From positions 1 to 8,583 of the forward strand of contig CAYRYU010000170.1 in the NCBI GenBank assembly GCA_964428355.1: 8,583 bases of DNA, given 5' to 3'. The translations under genes and the position numbers were made by a program. The notes beneath the pieces are model-generated. The model did no database searches. It was not told where the DNA came from and saw nothing but the letters and a program-made list of their open reading frames with translations. Shown piece by piece: positions 1 through 6,661 of the stretch. Origin of the DNA: CAYRYU01 sp964428355. GTDB taxonomy: Bacteria; Muiribacteriota; Ozemobacteria; Ozemobacterales; Ozemobacteraceae. Positions within the stretch are counted from its first letter, which is position 1. Every line of letters begins with the position of its first letter.

Positions 1-16
1 CATCGTCATTGGGCCG

Positions 17-45
17 AATATATCAGAATCCCCAGCCTCTGTAAA
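17..45 (-). promoter_or_regulatory. Candidate sigma70-type promoter for the next gene
   Basis: On the minus strand TTTACA (45-40) and TATATT (22-17) are separated by exactly 17 bp; each differs from the housekeeping consensus by one base. The site begins 42 bp after the stop of the lipoprotein gene and points out of the window. Initiation would be expected at about position 10, very close to an ATG at 9-7 and another at 3-1, so the downstream start is unclear. This is a sequence match only, with no proof of activity. Confidence 0.4.
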
Positions 46-59
46 GGGAATTCCCCTTT
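43..59. repeat. Palindrome overlapping the candidate -35 box
   Basis: AAAGGG (43-48) and CCCTTT (54-59) form a 6-bp inverted repeat around AATTC; within it GGGAATTCCC (46-55) is a perfect palindrome. It overlaps the upstream edge of the candidate -35 element and could be an operator. It could also be a weak hairpin ending the pilus operon, but there is no T-tract after it, so an intrinsic terminator is not supported. Confidence 0.35.
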
Positions 60-87
60 CCGTAGCGGCTCGGGATCCCTCTGGGAA

Positions 88-2094
88 TCAGAAGTTCGGC
101 TGGTCGAAATTGGAGAGGTAGGTCGTGGTGTTCTCCCTGACTTCGCAGTTCCAAGAATGAAAGCGGTCAGGGTTGGAGGTGTCCTCGATCCACCAGAGCT
201 GCTTGGTGGCCCCAACATCGGCAGGATCGTTGAATACAGTTGTTCTGATTTCCGATGGGTTGGTTCCGATATAGACGACATACTGAAAGCGGGTGTACAA
301 GTGGTTTGGGCCCCAAACATCCCCTGTTAGTTCCAAGGTAGGTATTAGGTGGGTGATTCTGAAGGTCCCAGAAGCACTTTCGTTACCCACCAAATCAGAT
401 CCCGTGAGGGTTGATTTTATGGCCCCAGGAGTGGGACTGAGGAAGGTCCAGTATGATACATCCTTGCTGGTCACCTTAACCTGTCCGGTTACAGTGTCGG
501 TCTGGTTGACGGAAATGGTCTTTGGGCGATATTCCATCAGGTATACCCGAACGATTAGATTGTCAATTCCCTGTCGCGTCGCTTCAGAAATGAATCTTCC
601 GGCAATGGAACCCATATCTTTCTCAGGGCTTTCCACCAGCGAGTAATTCAACACCGGAGGCAACAACGATGTTGGGTATGTTCCGTTGGTGTCCTTTACG
701 ACGAAGTTAACAGTCATTGAATCATAGCCCAGCTTCGAAAAAGTCAGCTGATAGGTTCCAGCCCCCAGATTCGAAAACGAAAATCTTCCCTGGTCGTCCG
801 TTACTGTGCTTCCGAAGCCCTTCAATGAGCAACTCACATACTCCAGGGGGGCTTTTGAATAGGCATCGATGATCGTTCCACTTGCGAGCGGGTGGAGGGC
901 TTGAAGGCCGTCGGAGATCCGAGGAGAAATGAAGAGGGTGGGGCTTGCGGGGGAAACCGCACCACTGTTCAGAACCTGGATGACGTAGGTGGCGGGAGCG
1001 TAGGCCTGGGAGTCCTGGGCAACGGAGATCTCGTACAGCCCGATTGCAAGGTCCTGGAAGGTGAACACGCCTTCGGGGGTTGTCCGGGTCGAGTCGATCA
1101 GGCTTCCTGATTTGAAGGATTTCACCAGGATGTTGGGAAGGGGCTCACTGTTTGTGTTGAGCCGGACGGTTCCCGAAACGGAAACCCTGGGACCGAGCTT
1201 GACGTCGAAGATCCTATCCGATCCGGCGACGATGAGGAGAGTTTCCTGATAATTGGCGAAGCCGGCCTTGGAAACCGACATGGTGTAGGTCTGGGCCTTC
1301 AGGGAAAGCGAGTATTTCCCGTCCGTTCCCGTGGTCAACTCCGAAATTGCACCGGTGCCTTGAGGGATGAAGCGCACCAGGGCGCCCGAGATCGGCTGGT
1401 CGGACTGGTTCATGATGTTACCGAAGATCCTTCCGGAGGTTTTCCGGATCGCGAAATCCTGGACCTTCTCGACCGTCGGAACGATAGTGATCTTGCTGGA
1501 GGCGGATGCATAGCCGTCCTTGGAAACCGTGACGGTGTAGCTTCCAATCGTGAGGGTTCCACGATATGTTCCGCTCGCGTTGGTGGTCAGGGAAAGCTTG
1601 ACCTGGGGGGTGAAATCCGAAACTATGTCAACCTGGGCTCCGGAGATAAGGGTTGTCGTCTGCTCGTCCCTGATCGTTCCGCTCAGGACTCCCGCGGAAT
1701 TGCTGATCACCATCGCGAGCGTGGTCCGCTTGTTGGCGGTGACCACCAGGTTATCCGCCTGGAGAGAGGCATAACCCGATTTCGTCACCGTGACCATGTA
1801 GGTGCCCGGAGACACGTTGATGCTGAAACGGCCGTCACTTCCCGTCGGCTGGATGCTTACGATGAGGGTCCCCAGGAGAACGGAAACCTGTGCCCCGCTT
1901 GCGGGAGCCCCGTTCTGGTCGACGATGAGCCCATCGATCGTACCTTCCCCGCCTCCACTAGGGGCGGTCGGCATTCCGGACCAGAGAGGAAAGCCGTCGG
2001 AACCGCCGCCAACGTTGTTGCCGCTGTTGCATCCATGGAGGATGGCAATGCAACAGGCCGCCAACATGGAAAGAAAAAGGAATCTCCGGAGCAT
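88..2094 (-). CDS. Multi-domain lipoprotein with repeated carboxypeptidase-regulatory-like domains
   Basis: This 668-residue lipoprotein has the signal MLRRFLFLSMLAACCIAILH and lipobox Leu19-His-Gly-Cys22. It has a Gly-rich spacer and then five tandem prealbumin-like beta domains of the CarboxypepD_reg type, at about 50-130, 136-217, 220-300, 303-377 and 402-468. Each has a G-x-V/I start, a PxxGAxV-like strand, a DGxFS/DGKYS turn and a GxYxxxVxKxGY ending. Residues 490-668 are a different, Trp/Tyr-containing C-terminal region (DVWGPNHLYTRFQYVVYIG, QLWWIEDTSNP) without a recognised family. No TonB plug, barrel or peptidase domain follows, so this is not a SusC or a carboxypeptidase. ATG 2094 is chosen over ATG 2124 because it has a strong GGAGG 6 nt upstream, directly precedes the lipoprotein signal and avoids overlap. 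A role as outer-membrane-anchored adhesin or pilus accessory is inferred only from its place in the operon. Confidence 0.85.
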   Translation of the reverse strand: MLRRFLFLSMLAACCIAILHGCNSGNNVGGGSDGFPLWSGMPTAPSGGGEGTIDGLIVDQNGAPASGAQVSVLLGTLIVSIQPTGSDGRFSINVSPGTYMVTVTKSGYASLQADNLVVTANKRTTLAMVISNSAGVLSGTIRDEQTTTLISGAQVDIVSDFTPQVKLSLTTNASGTYRGTLTIGSYTVTVSKDGYASASSKITIVPTVEKVQDFAIRKTSGRIFGNIMNQSDQPISGALVRFIPQGTGAISELTTGTDGKYSLSLKAQTYTMSVSKAGFANYQETLLIVAGSDRIFDVKLGPRVSVSGTVRLNTNSEPLPNILVKSFKSGSLIDSTRTTPEGVFTFQDLAIGLYEISVAQDSQAYAPATYVIQVLNSGAVSPASPTLFISPRISDGLQALHPLASGTIIDAYSKAPLEYVSCSLKGFGSTVTDDQGRFSFSNLGAGTYQLTFSKLGYDSMTVNFVVKDTNGTYPTSLLPPVLNYSLVESPEKDMGSIAGRFISEATRQGIDNLIVRVYLMEYRPKTISVNQTDTVTGQVKVTSKDVSYWTFLSPTPGAIKSTLTGSDLVGNESASGTFRITHLIPTLELTGDVWGPNHLYTRFQYVVYIGTNPSEIRTTVFNDPADVGATKQLWWIEDTSNPDRFHSWNCEVRENTTTYLSNFDQPNF

Positions 2095-2096
2095 GG

Positions 2097-2105
2097 CTCC
2101 CCTCC
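2097..2105 (-). promoter_or_regulatory. Strong Shine-Dalgarno deciding the lipoprotein start
   Basis: On the minus strand the bases read GGAGGGGAG, with the GGAGG core 6 nt before the ATG at 2094. The site lies between the preceding stop (2108) and that ATG. It makes 2094 the better start than the in-frame ATG at 2124. Confidence 0.75.
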
Positions 2106-2107
2106 GA

Positions 2108-2716
2108 TCAGTTGCCACTGGCACTTTCCTCGATCGATGTCGAGATCGTCACCATGGTTTGCAGGGTCAGTTCGTTGTCGTTGACATCCCGACCGTGAAC
2201 AACGATGTTAGCCACCACGGGGGTGACGTCGTCGAAATAGTCGCTCTGGGTTCCGTTGGCCATGTAAACGTACAGTTTCGGCGTCAGGACCTCCAGGGAT
2301 ATGTACCCGGAACTCTTGCCGGAGAAAGTGCCGCTGTCGGTTCCGGAGGTCGTTCCGGTCTGGGTGTTGGTTCCCGTGCTCTGAACCTCGCTGAGGGTGG
2401 GAGCCTGGACGAGATACGCCGTTGTCCCCGAGAAATCCAGGGTCCCGGAGGCGAGGACCGTCCCGTTGGGGGCTAGGAAATTGACGCGGTAACTGTCCAG
2501 AAAGACGGAAACCCCGTTGGTGATGTTGAAAAAGATGTTGAGTCCGGGAAGGGTGACTTCCTTCGCCGCCGCGGTTCCGCTTGCGGTGGAACTGGAGGTG
2601 GTCGAAGATGAGGAGGATTCCTTCGGATTCAGGAATTTCGGCGCAAGACCGACGATGTGGATGTCAGACCGTGGACTGGCGATTCCTCCCGGGGAATTCT
2701 GGCATCCAAGGAACCC
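2108..2716 (-). CDS. Probable lipoprotein C-terminal part (5' end in gap); or secretin C-terminal extension
   Basis: A frame of 202 residues is open from the gap to the TGA at 2110-2108. It begins GFLGCQNSPGG, which looks like the end of a lipoprotein signal peptide (Phe-Leu-Gly-Cys lipobox). A Ser/Thr-rich linker follows at about 33-50. The rest is a beta-rich domain containing NIFFNITNGVSVFLDSYRVN and LYVYMANGTQSDYFDDVTP. The domain resembles small beta-sandwich lipoproteins of the 'NGVxVxLxSYxVxF' kind, and I do not recognise a named family. Secretins normally end about 30-60 residues after the signature that precedes the gap, so I infer that the gap hides the secretin stop and a new start. 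The alternative is a secretin with a 200-residue C-terminal extension. In either case an outer-membrane or periplasmic location and co-expression with the secretin are likely. The next gene starts 13 nt downstream. Confidence 0.6.
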   Translation of the reverse strand, partial: GFLGCQNSPGGIASPRSDIHIVGLAPKFLNPKESSSSSTTSSSTASGTAAAKEVTLPGLNIFFNITNGVSVFLDSYRVNFLAPNGTVLASGTLDFSGTTAYLVQAPTLSEVQSTGTNTQTGTTSGTDSGTFSGKSSGYISLEVLTPKLYVYMANGTQSDYFDDVTPVVANIVVHGRDVNDNELTLQTMVTISTSIEESASGN

Positions 2717-2816
2717 NNNNNNNNNNNNNNNNNNNNNNNNNNNNNNNNNNNNNNNNNNNNNNNNNNNNNNNNNNNNNNNNNNNNNNNNNNNNNNNNNNNN
2801 NNNNNNNNNNNNNNNN
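2717..2816. other. Assembly gap (100 Ns)
   Basis: This is a run of exactly 100 ambiguous bases, the conventional placeholder for a scaffold gap of unknown size. It interrupts the secretin pore domain right after its VPFLGSVPVL signature. The true length and the reading-frame relation across it are unknown, so any translation spanning it is unreliable. Confidence 0.99.
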
Positions 2817-3706
2817 AGCACCGGAACCGAACCCAGGAACGGTACCGTGTCCTTGGTGTTGGAGTGTTGTTCGGTGATCAGTCCGCCCAGGATGAGGGTT
2901 TCCCCGTCGTTCATGATGACATCGGTGGTGGCGGACCTCTCTTCGACGATCGGGACCTCCTCGACGTAACCCTGAAGGGTGGAAACGTTCGGATTTACGA
3001 TCAACCGCATGGTCTCATCCTCGTTGATGATCGGGGTAACGGAAAGCTTGACGGGGATGTCCTTGAACTTCACGTCGACCTGGGGGACGACTACCCCGTT
3101 GCTCACCGAACTCGACCGAGTGATGTAGGGGATCTGCTGGCCGACCGAAATGGTCGCCTGCTGCCCGCTCAGGGCGATGACCTTCGGATTCGAAAGGGAT
3201 TTGGCGCGGTTGTTCTTCCGCAGACCCTGAAGGAGGATCTGGAAATGTTCGTTCTCGAGTGTTCCGAAGTTCAGGACCCCGTTTCCGGTGGGATTTCCGC
3301 TGGTGTCATACCGCCCGAGGTTGTTGTTGAACTGCCAGAGCGGACCCTTTGCCGCGATCTGGGTCATGAGGGCGGTCCAGTTGATGCCGGTCTGTTCCTG
3401 GCTGTCCAGCTTGATGTCGAAAAAGTGCGTCTCGATGAGAACCTGTTTGGGAGGGACATCCAGACTCCGGACCATTTCCTCGATCTTTCGCAGATTCTCC
3501 GGCGATTCGCGGATGATGATGGTCATCTCGCTGGGCCGGCTTCCACCTCCGCCACCGCTGCTTCCGTAGAGTCCGCCCGCCTGTCCTCCCGGAGCTCCGG
3601 CAGGAGCTTGCGCGAATCCCGTGGCTGCTCCAATCAGCAAGAGGCAAAGAACGGGGAGCGCCCGAAGGGTGTGGTTGATGTGGTGGGTCCTGAGCTGGTT
3701 TGCCAT
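2817..3706 (-). CDS. pilQ: Split secretin part 3: secretin pore domain (PilQ/GspD type), 3' end lost in gap
   Basis: This is the pore-forming part of the outer-membrane secretin, which lets the pilus or substrate cross the outer membrane. A signal peptide (about 1-34, Ala-Gln-Ala cleavage site at 32-34) is followed by a Gly-rich linker (38-56). Residues 58-83 (PSEMTIIIRESPENLRKIEE, then MVRSLD) form the second half of an N-domain. The secretin domain starts at about 86 (QVLIETHFFDI) and includes KSLSNPKVIALSGQQATISV (169-188), VKFKDIPVKLSVTPI (212-226), ERSATTDVIMNDGETLILGG (256-275) and DTVPFLGSVPV (286-296). These match the conserved pore strands and the start of the VPxLGxIPxLG signature; the codon cut by the gap reads CTN, so it is Leu. 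About the last 30 or more pore residues lie in the gap. AGAGGA stands 8 nt before the ATG. The reading frame continues nominally to 2108, but that part probably belongs to another protein. Confidence 0.93.
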
Positions 3707-3730
3707 GGTTCTGGTCCTCTGGTTATCGGG

Positions 3731-4228
3731 TTAACGCCCCGGTGGGGGCGCGCTGACGGTCGAGGATGTGGATCCGCCCGAGCCAACGGTGGCTGCCTCG
3801 CGGCGGCGGTCGTCGGTAGTGACATCGATCATCTGGGTCTTGACATCGAACCGCGGCAGGATCATCCGGATTGCGCTCTCCAGGGTCTTGCGATCGATGT
3901 ATCTGAGCTTGAAGATCCGCTCCTCCATCCGGGCATTCACGGTCCGGTTGTCCATTACCTCGACGAGCCTTGCGATCTCGTCGAGCTTGCTCAACGGAGC
4001 GGTCACGATGAGGGAGTTCGATCGCTCATCGACCTGGATGCTCCATTTCCCGGGTTTGCTGGCATACATCCCCATCGGGGTGTCAACCGCTCCCCCGGAG
4101 GACTGGGACCCCTGGCCCTGGCGCGATCCCGGGACCTGCCCGAAGAGAGGGCCTACCTCGTTGCAGACGCCTATCAGGATCACCAACAGAACAACGATGA
4201 CGAAGGGTGAAACGAGCTTCCGATTCAT
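3731..4228 (-). CDS. Split secretin part 2: exported protein with two half N-domains
   Basis: The protein has 165 residues. A hydrophobic stretch (about 8-22) is followed by a Gly/Ser/Gln linker. Residues 62-93 (WSIQVDERSNSLIVTAPLS, then KLDEIARLVEVMD) have the pattern that closes a secretin N-domain (Secretin_N/NolW family). Residues 102-132 (EERIFKLRYIDRKTLESAIR, then MILPRF) have the pattern that opens the next one. The protein ends in a Ser/Thr/Gly/Pro tail. It therefore supplies the second half of N1 and the first half of N2, and neither domain is complete without the adjacent genes' products. The hydrophobic segment lacks a clean Ala-X-Ala cleavage site, so it may stay as a membrane anchor; Cys22 is not in a canonical lipobox. 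AGGTGA sits 4 nt before the ATG. The gene lies 60 nt after part 1 and 24 nt before part 3. Classification is confident; assembly into one pore is inferred. Confidence 0.8.
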   Translation of the reverse strand: MNRKLVSPFVIVVLLVILIGVCNEVGPLFGQVPGSRQGQGSQSSGGAVDTPMGMYASKPGKWSIQVDERSNSLIVTAPLSKLDEIARLVEVMDNRTVNARMEERIFKLRYIDRKTLESAIRMILPRFDVKTQMIDVTTDDRRREAATVGSGGSTSSTVSAPPPGR

Positions 4229-4288
4229 ACGGTCACCTGCTTCCGATCATGGTTTCAACCTGGCTGCCGGGATCCCGGTGCTGGAAGG

Positions 4289-6661
4289 TCATGGTTTGGC
4301 CTCCGGGAAAGGCTGGGATTCAGAGTTGGGGCCTGCGGGCACCGGCCCGCGATTCACCGTCACGTTTCCCCCGCCTCCCCCCCAATCCGAACGGGAGCTG
4401 GGACTGGGGCCGCTGCTCGGTGCCGGTTGATTGTATGAACCGGAACCCCCGTGATAGGTGGCGGGCCGGGGCCCGGGCTGTGGAGCGGGCTGGCCGGTCC
4501 CTGGCCGGGGTCCGGACGGGGCGGGAGCATTCTGGGGGGAATTGTTTCCTCCCGCCGGGTTCGATTGGGCCTGGGATGTTGGCGAAGAGCCTTCCGACTG
4601 TGCGAGGCAGTTCCTCACCACGTAGAAGAGGTCGGCGGCCTCCAGGTTCTGTACGAAGAAGATCCTCGTTTCGAGGGGCTCTTCATCCTTCTTGTACACC
4701 CAGAGAACATCGTCTTTCACCCGGTAGGAGTAGCCGTTGTTTTTCAGGATGATGTCAAGGGCGGTCCCGACCTGGATGTTGTTGAACTTGATCGAGGTCT
4801 TCCCCACGATCGGGTCCTTGCTGACGTAGTTCAATTCGGCCTTTTCCGCCAGCAGCTGGACGATATCGGCGATCTCCGCTTCCTTGAAGGTCAGATAGAC
4901 TTTCAATGTGGAAAGTTTGTCCAGCTTGTGCGTTTCGTCCCGGGTCAGGTTCACCACCTTCTGGGCAGGAGTGGTTGCCGAGACCGGCAGCATCAGCACC
5001 TGGGATTTCGAAAGAAGGGGTTGGGACAACCGGCGGGTGTCGTTCGATTCCAGCGGGGCTACCACGAAGGGCAGCTTCTCCTGGAAAGCCGGAGGCTGGG
5101 GCGTCTCACGAGCGGGAGGTTTGGAAACCTCGGGGGCGGGAGGTGGTGGAACCGGAACGGGGGGAACGGGTTTGGGCTTTGGTGGCTTGGGCGTGGGTTC
5201 AACCGATGCCTTTTTTGGAGGTCTGGCAGGAGCCTCCTCGGACAGATCGGCATCGAAGGAGATCGTCGAGACGTCACGGGGAGCCCGGAGAGCGGGAGGC
5301 ACCGCGGGGAAATGGTCTACAGGGGAAGTCGGACTTGAGGCGGCCATCATCACCTTCCGGGGCCTTGGTTGAGCCCGGGGGGGGGCCGGTTGCCGAGCAA
5401 CGACTTCGGAAACGACTTTCGGGGCTGGAGAGGGCGGGACACTTCTTGCCGCGACATGGGTTTCGGGAACTTCGATCCGGAGTCCGGACGGGGGCGCTTC
5501 AGCCGGCGCAGCCTTTCGGGACCTGCCTGCTTCCATTTCGGCAGCGGTGGTCCTTCCGGCCTCGGTCCGTGTGAAAAAGCGTCTTTTCGCTTCCAGGTAT
5601 TCCTTTGCGCTCATCGGCAGGGTGGTCAAGGATCGCTGGGGGGCGACCGGCGATGCTGGTGCGGCTTCCTGAGCAGGCTTCAGGGTGCTTCCAGCGCTGG
5701 GCGCAAAGCGAGGGGCCGCAGCGATTCTGCTGGGAACCCGTTTGCGCCTCGAACCCGTGTCCGCTGCCTGGGCCGGTTCCCGTGCAGCTCTTCGGATGTG
5801 TTCGGGGCGCGGGGCAACGGTGGGTCCCTTGGGAACCTCTCCAATATGGGGTTTCGGGGGCGTGGCGGCGGCGATTTTGGGGGCGACCCGAAGGGGTTTC
5901 GAGGCCGGCGCCTTTGCCTGAGGCGGTTTTGGTGCTACTTCCCCGGATCGTTCCGGGCGGGGGACAGCGGCGAGTTCCTTGCGAACCTCTCCAATCCGGG
6001 TTTTCGGGCGCGGGTCGGCGCGGGGTGCAACCGCCGCAGGTCCTTTGGGAACCCCTCCCCTGCGGCTCCCGCAGGGGAGTGTTTCGGGAGCCCCTCCCTT
6101 GTGGTCGGTCTGGCGTGAAGCGGTGGGTCGTTTGGGGACCCTTTCACGGCCGTCGCCGGGGCGCGCAACCGCAGTGGGCCCGTTGGGAACCCGTTGCGTT
6201 GCGGATGGTGATGCCGCGGGCCGAACCGCAGAGGGTGCCGGGGGAGCAACAAAGGGTCGAAACTGTTTCCGGCCCACGGAGACTGTCCCGCCGGAAGATG
6301 GTTTTGAGACGTTACCCGGAGGCGGAAGTTCGAGGAAGTCCGCCAGCTTTTCCCTCCATTTCCTCTCTTCGACAATCGCCTTTTTCCTCGACAAGGCCTG
6401 GATGAGGAGGTTGGCATTCTCCGGGATTTCCCGAAGGAGTTCCTTGTCCGTGCGTCTTCCCTGCGCCATCCGTCCGATCTTGACGGCAGCCTTCACGTTT
6501 CCTTCCATTACGAGCAGGACGGCAAGCCGGTTGGTGATCTCATGGTGGAGCTGGGCAACCCCGGATATCGGCCGGGAGGTGAAACCATTCAGGAAGAGAG
6601 CCAAGAAGCAGGACAGGCTCAGAAGGGCGAAACGGCCCCGGAAATTGCTATGGCGTGACAT
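4289..6661 (-). CDS. Split secretin part 1: Pro-rich protein with N0 (STN) domain and half N1
   Basis: The protein has 790 residues and corresponds to the N-terminal part of a PilQ/GspD-type secretin. Domains in order: signal peptide (hydrophobic core about 11-26); a charged helical segment to about 110; an Ala/Pro/Arg-rich low-complexity region at 112-545 holding about seven degenerate copies of a VPKGPxAVAPRP-like motif (157-318) and a polyproline stretch (480-525); an N0 (STN) domain at 587-658 with VYLTFKEAEIADIVQLLAEK and GYSYRVKDDVLWVYKK; and the first half of an N1 domain at 665-688 (TRIFFVQNLEAADLFYVVRN). A Gly/Pro/Ser/Asn tail (689-790) then leads to the TGA. No AMIN domain was recognised, nor any pore domain. 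GAGGAG lies 10 nt before the ATG, which overlaps pilP by 14 nt. N0 would dock on PilP. The Pro-rich region may span the periplasm; that role is inference. The N0 call is firm. Confidence 0.85.
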   Translation of the reverse strand: MSRHSNFRGRFALLSLSCFLALFLNGFTSRPISGVAQLHHEITNRLAVLLVMEGNVKAAVKIGRMAQGRRTDKELLREIPENANLLIQALSRKKAIVEERKWREKLADFLELPPPGNVSKPSSGGTVSVGRKQFRPFVAPPAPSAVRPAASPSATQRVPNGPTAVARPGDGRERVPKRPTASRQTDHKGGAPETLPCGSRRGGVPKGPAAVAPRADPRPKTRIGEVRKELAAVPRPERSGEVAPKPPQAKAPASKPLRVAPKIAAATPPKPHIGEVPKGPTVAPRPEHIRRAAREPAQAADTGSRRKRVPSRIAAAPRFAPSAGSTLKPAQEAAPASPVAPQRSLTTLPMSAKEYLEAKRRFFTRTEAGRTTAAEMEAGRSRKAAPAEAPPSGLRIEVPETHVAARSVPPSPAPKVVSEVVARQPAPPRAQPRPRKVMMAASSPTSPVDHFPAVPPALRAPRDVSTISFDADLSEEAPARPPKKASVEPTPKPPKPKPVPPVPVPPPPAPEVSKPPARETPQPPAFQEKLPFVVAPLESNDTRRLSQPLLSKSQVLMLPVSATTPAQKVVNLTRDETHKLDKLSTLKVYLTFKEAEIADIVQLLAEKAELNYVSKDPIVGKTSIKFNNIQVGTALDIILKNNGYSYRVKDDVLWVYKKDEEPLETRIFFVQNLEAADLFYVVRNCLAQSEGSSPTSQAQSNPAGGNNSPQNAPAPSGPRPGTGQPAPQPGPRPATYHGGSGSYNQPAPSSGPSPSSRSDWGGGGGNVTVNRGPVPAGPNSESQPFPEAKP
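5708..6193 (-). repeat. Degenerate VPKGPxAVAPRP-type repeat region
   Basis: Within the part 1 protein (residues 157-318) a short motif recurs irregularly about seven times: RVPNGPTAVARP, RVPKRPTASR, GVPKGPAAVAPR, EVRKELAAVPRPE, EVAPKPPQAKAP, EVPKGPTVAPRPE and RVPSRIAAAPR. The copies are diverged and unevenly spaced. The matching DNA shows recurring GGGTTCCC-like words. This suggests old internal duplication of a basic, proline-rich, unfolded segment. Confidence 0.6.
6055..6079. repeat. Perfect 11-bp GC-rich inverted repeat inside the part 1 gene
   Basis: CTCCCCTGCGG (6055-6065) is followed after three bases by its exact reverse complement (6069-6079). In the mRNA this would form a very stable hairpin with a 3-nt loop. 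It encodes ETLPCGSRR, about residues 193-201, in the Pro/Ala-rich region and includes the only cysteine there. No T-tract follows on either strand. Confidence 0.6.

Noticed and set aside
2095..2124. Start of the large lipoprotein at ATG 2124
   Set aside because: It would add ten charged residues before the signal peptide and overlap the preceding gene, while ATG 2094 has a strong ribosome site.
2657..4210. Long plus-strand frame of 517 codons (and other long plus-strand frames, e.g. 4451-5338, 7277-8233)
   Set aside because: They lie opposite recognisable minus-strand pilus genes, show no domain of their own, and are explained by GC-rich codon use; one also runs through the assembly gap.
3731..4291. 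The split between secretin parts as sequencing frameshifts
   Set aside because: The junction contains a stop, 60 nt, a Shine-Dalgarno and a new hydrophobic export sequence, which a simple indel would not create.
6055..6079. The GC-rich inverted repeat as an intrinsic terminator
   Set aside because: It lies inside a long coding frame and no T-tract follows the stem on either strand.
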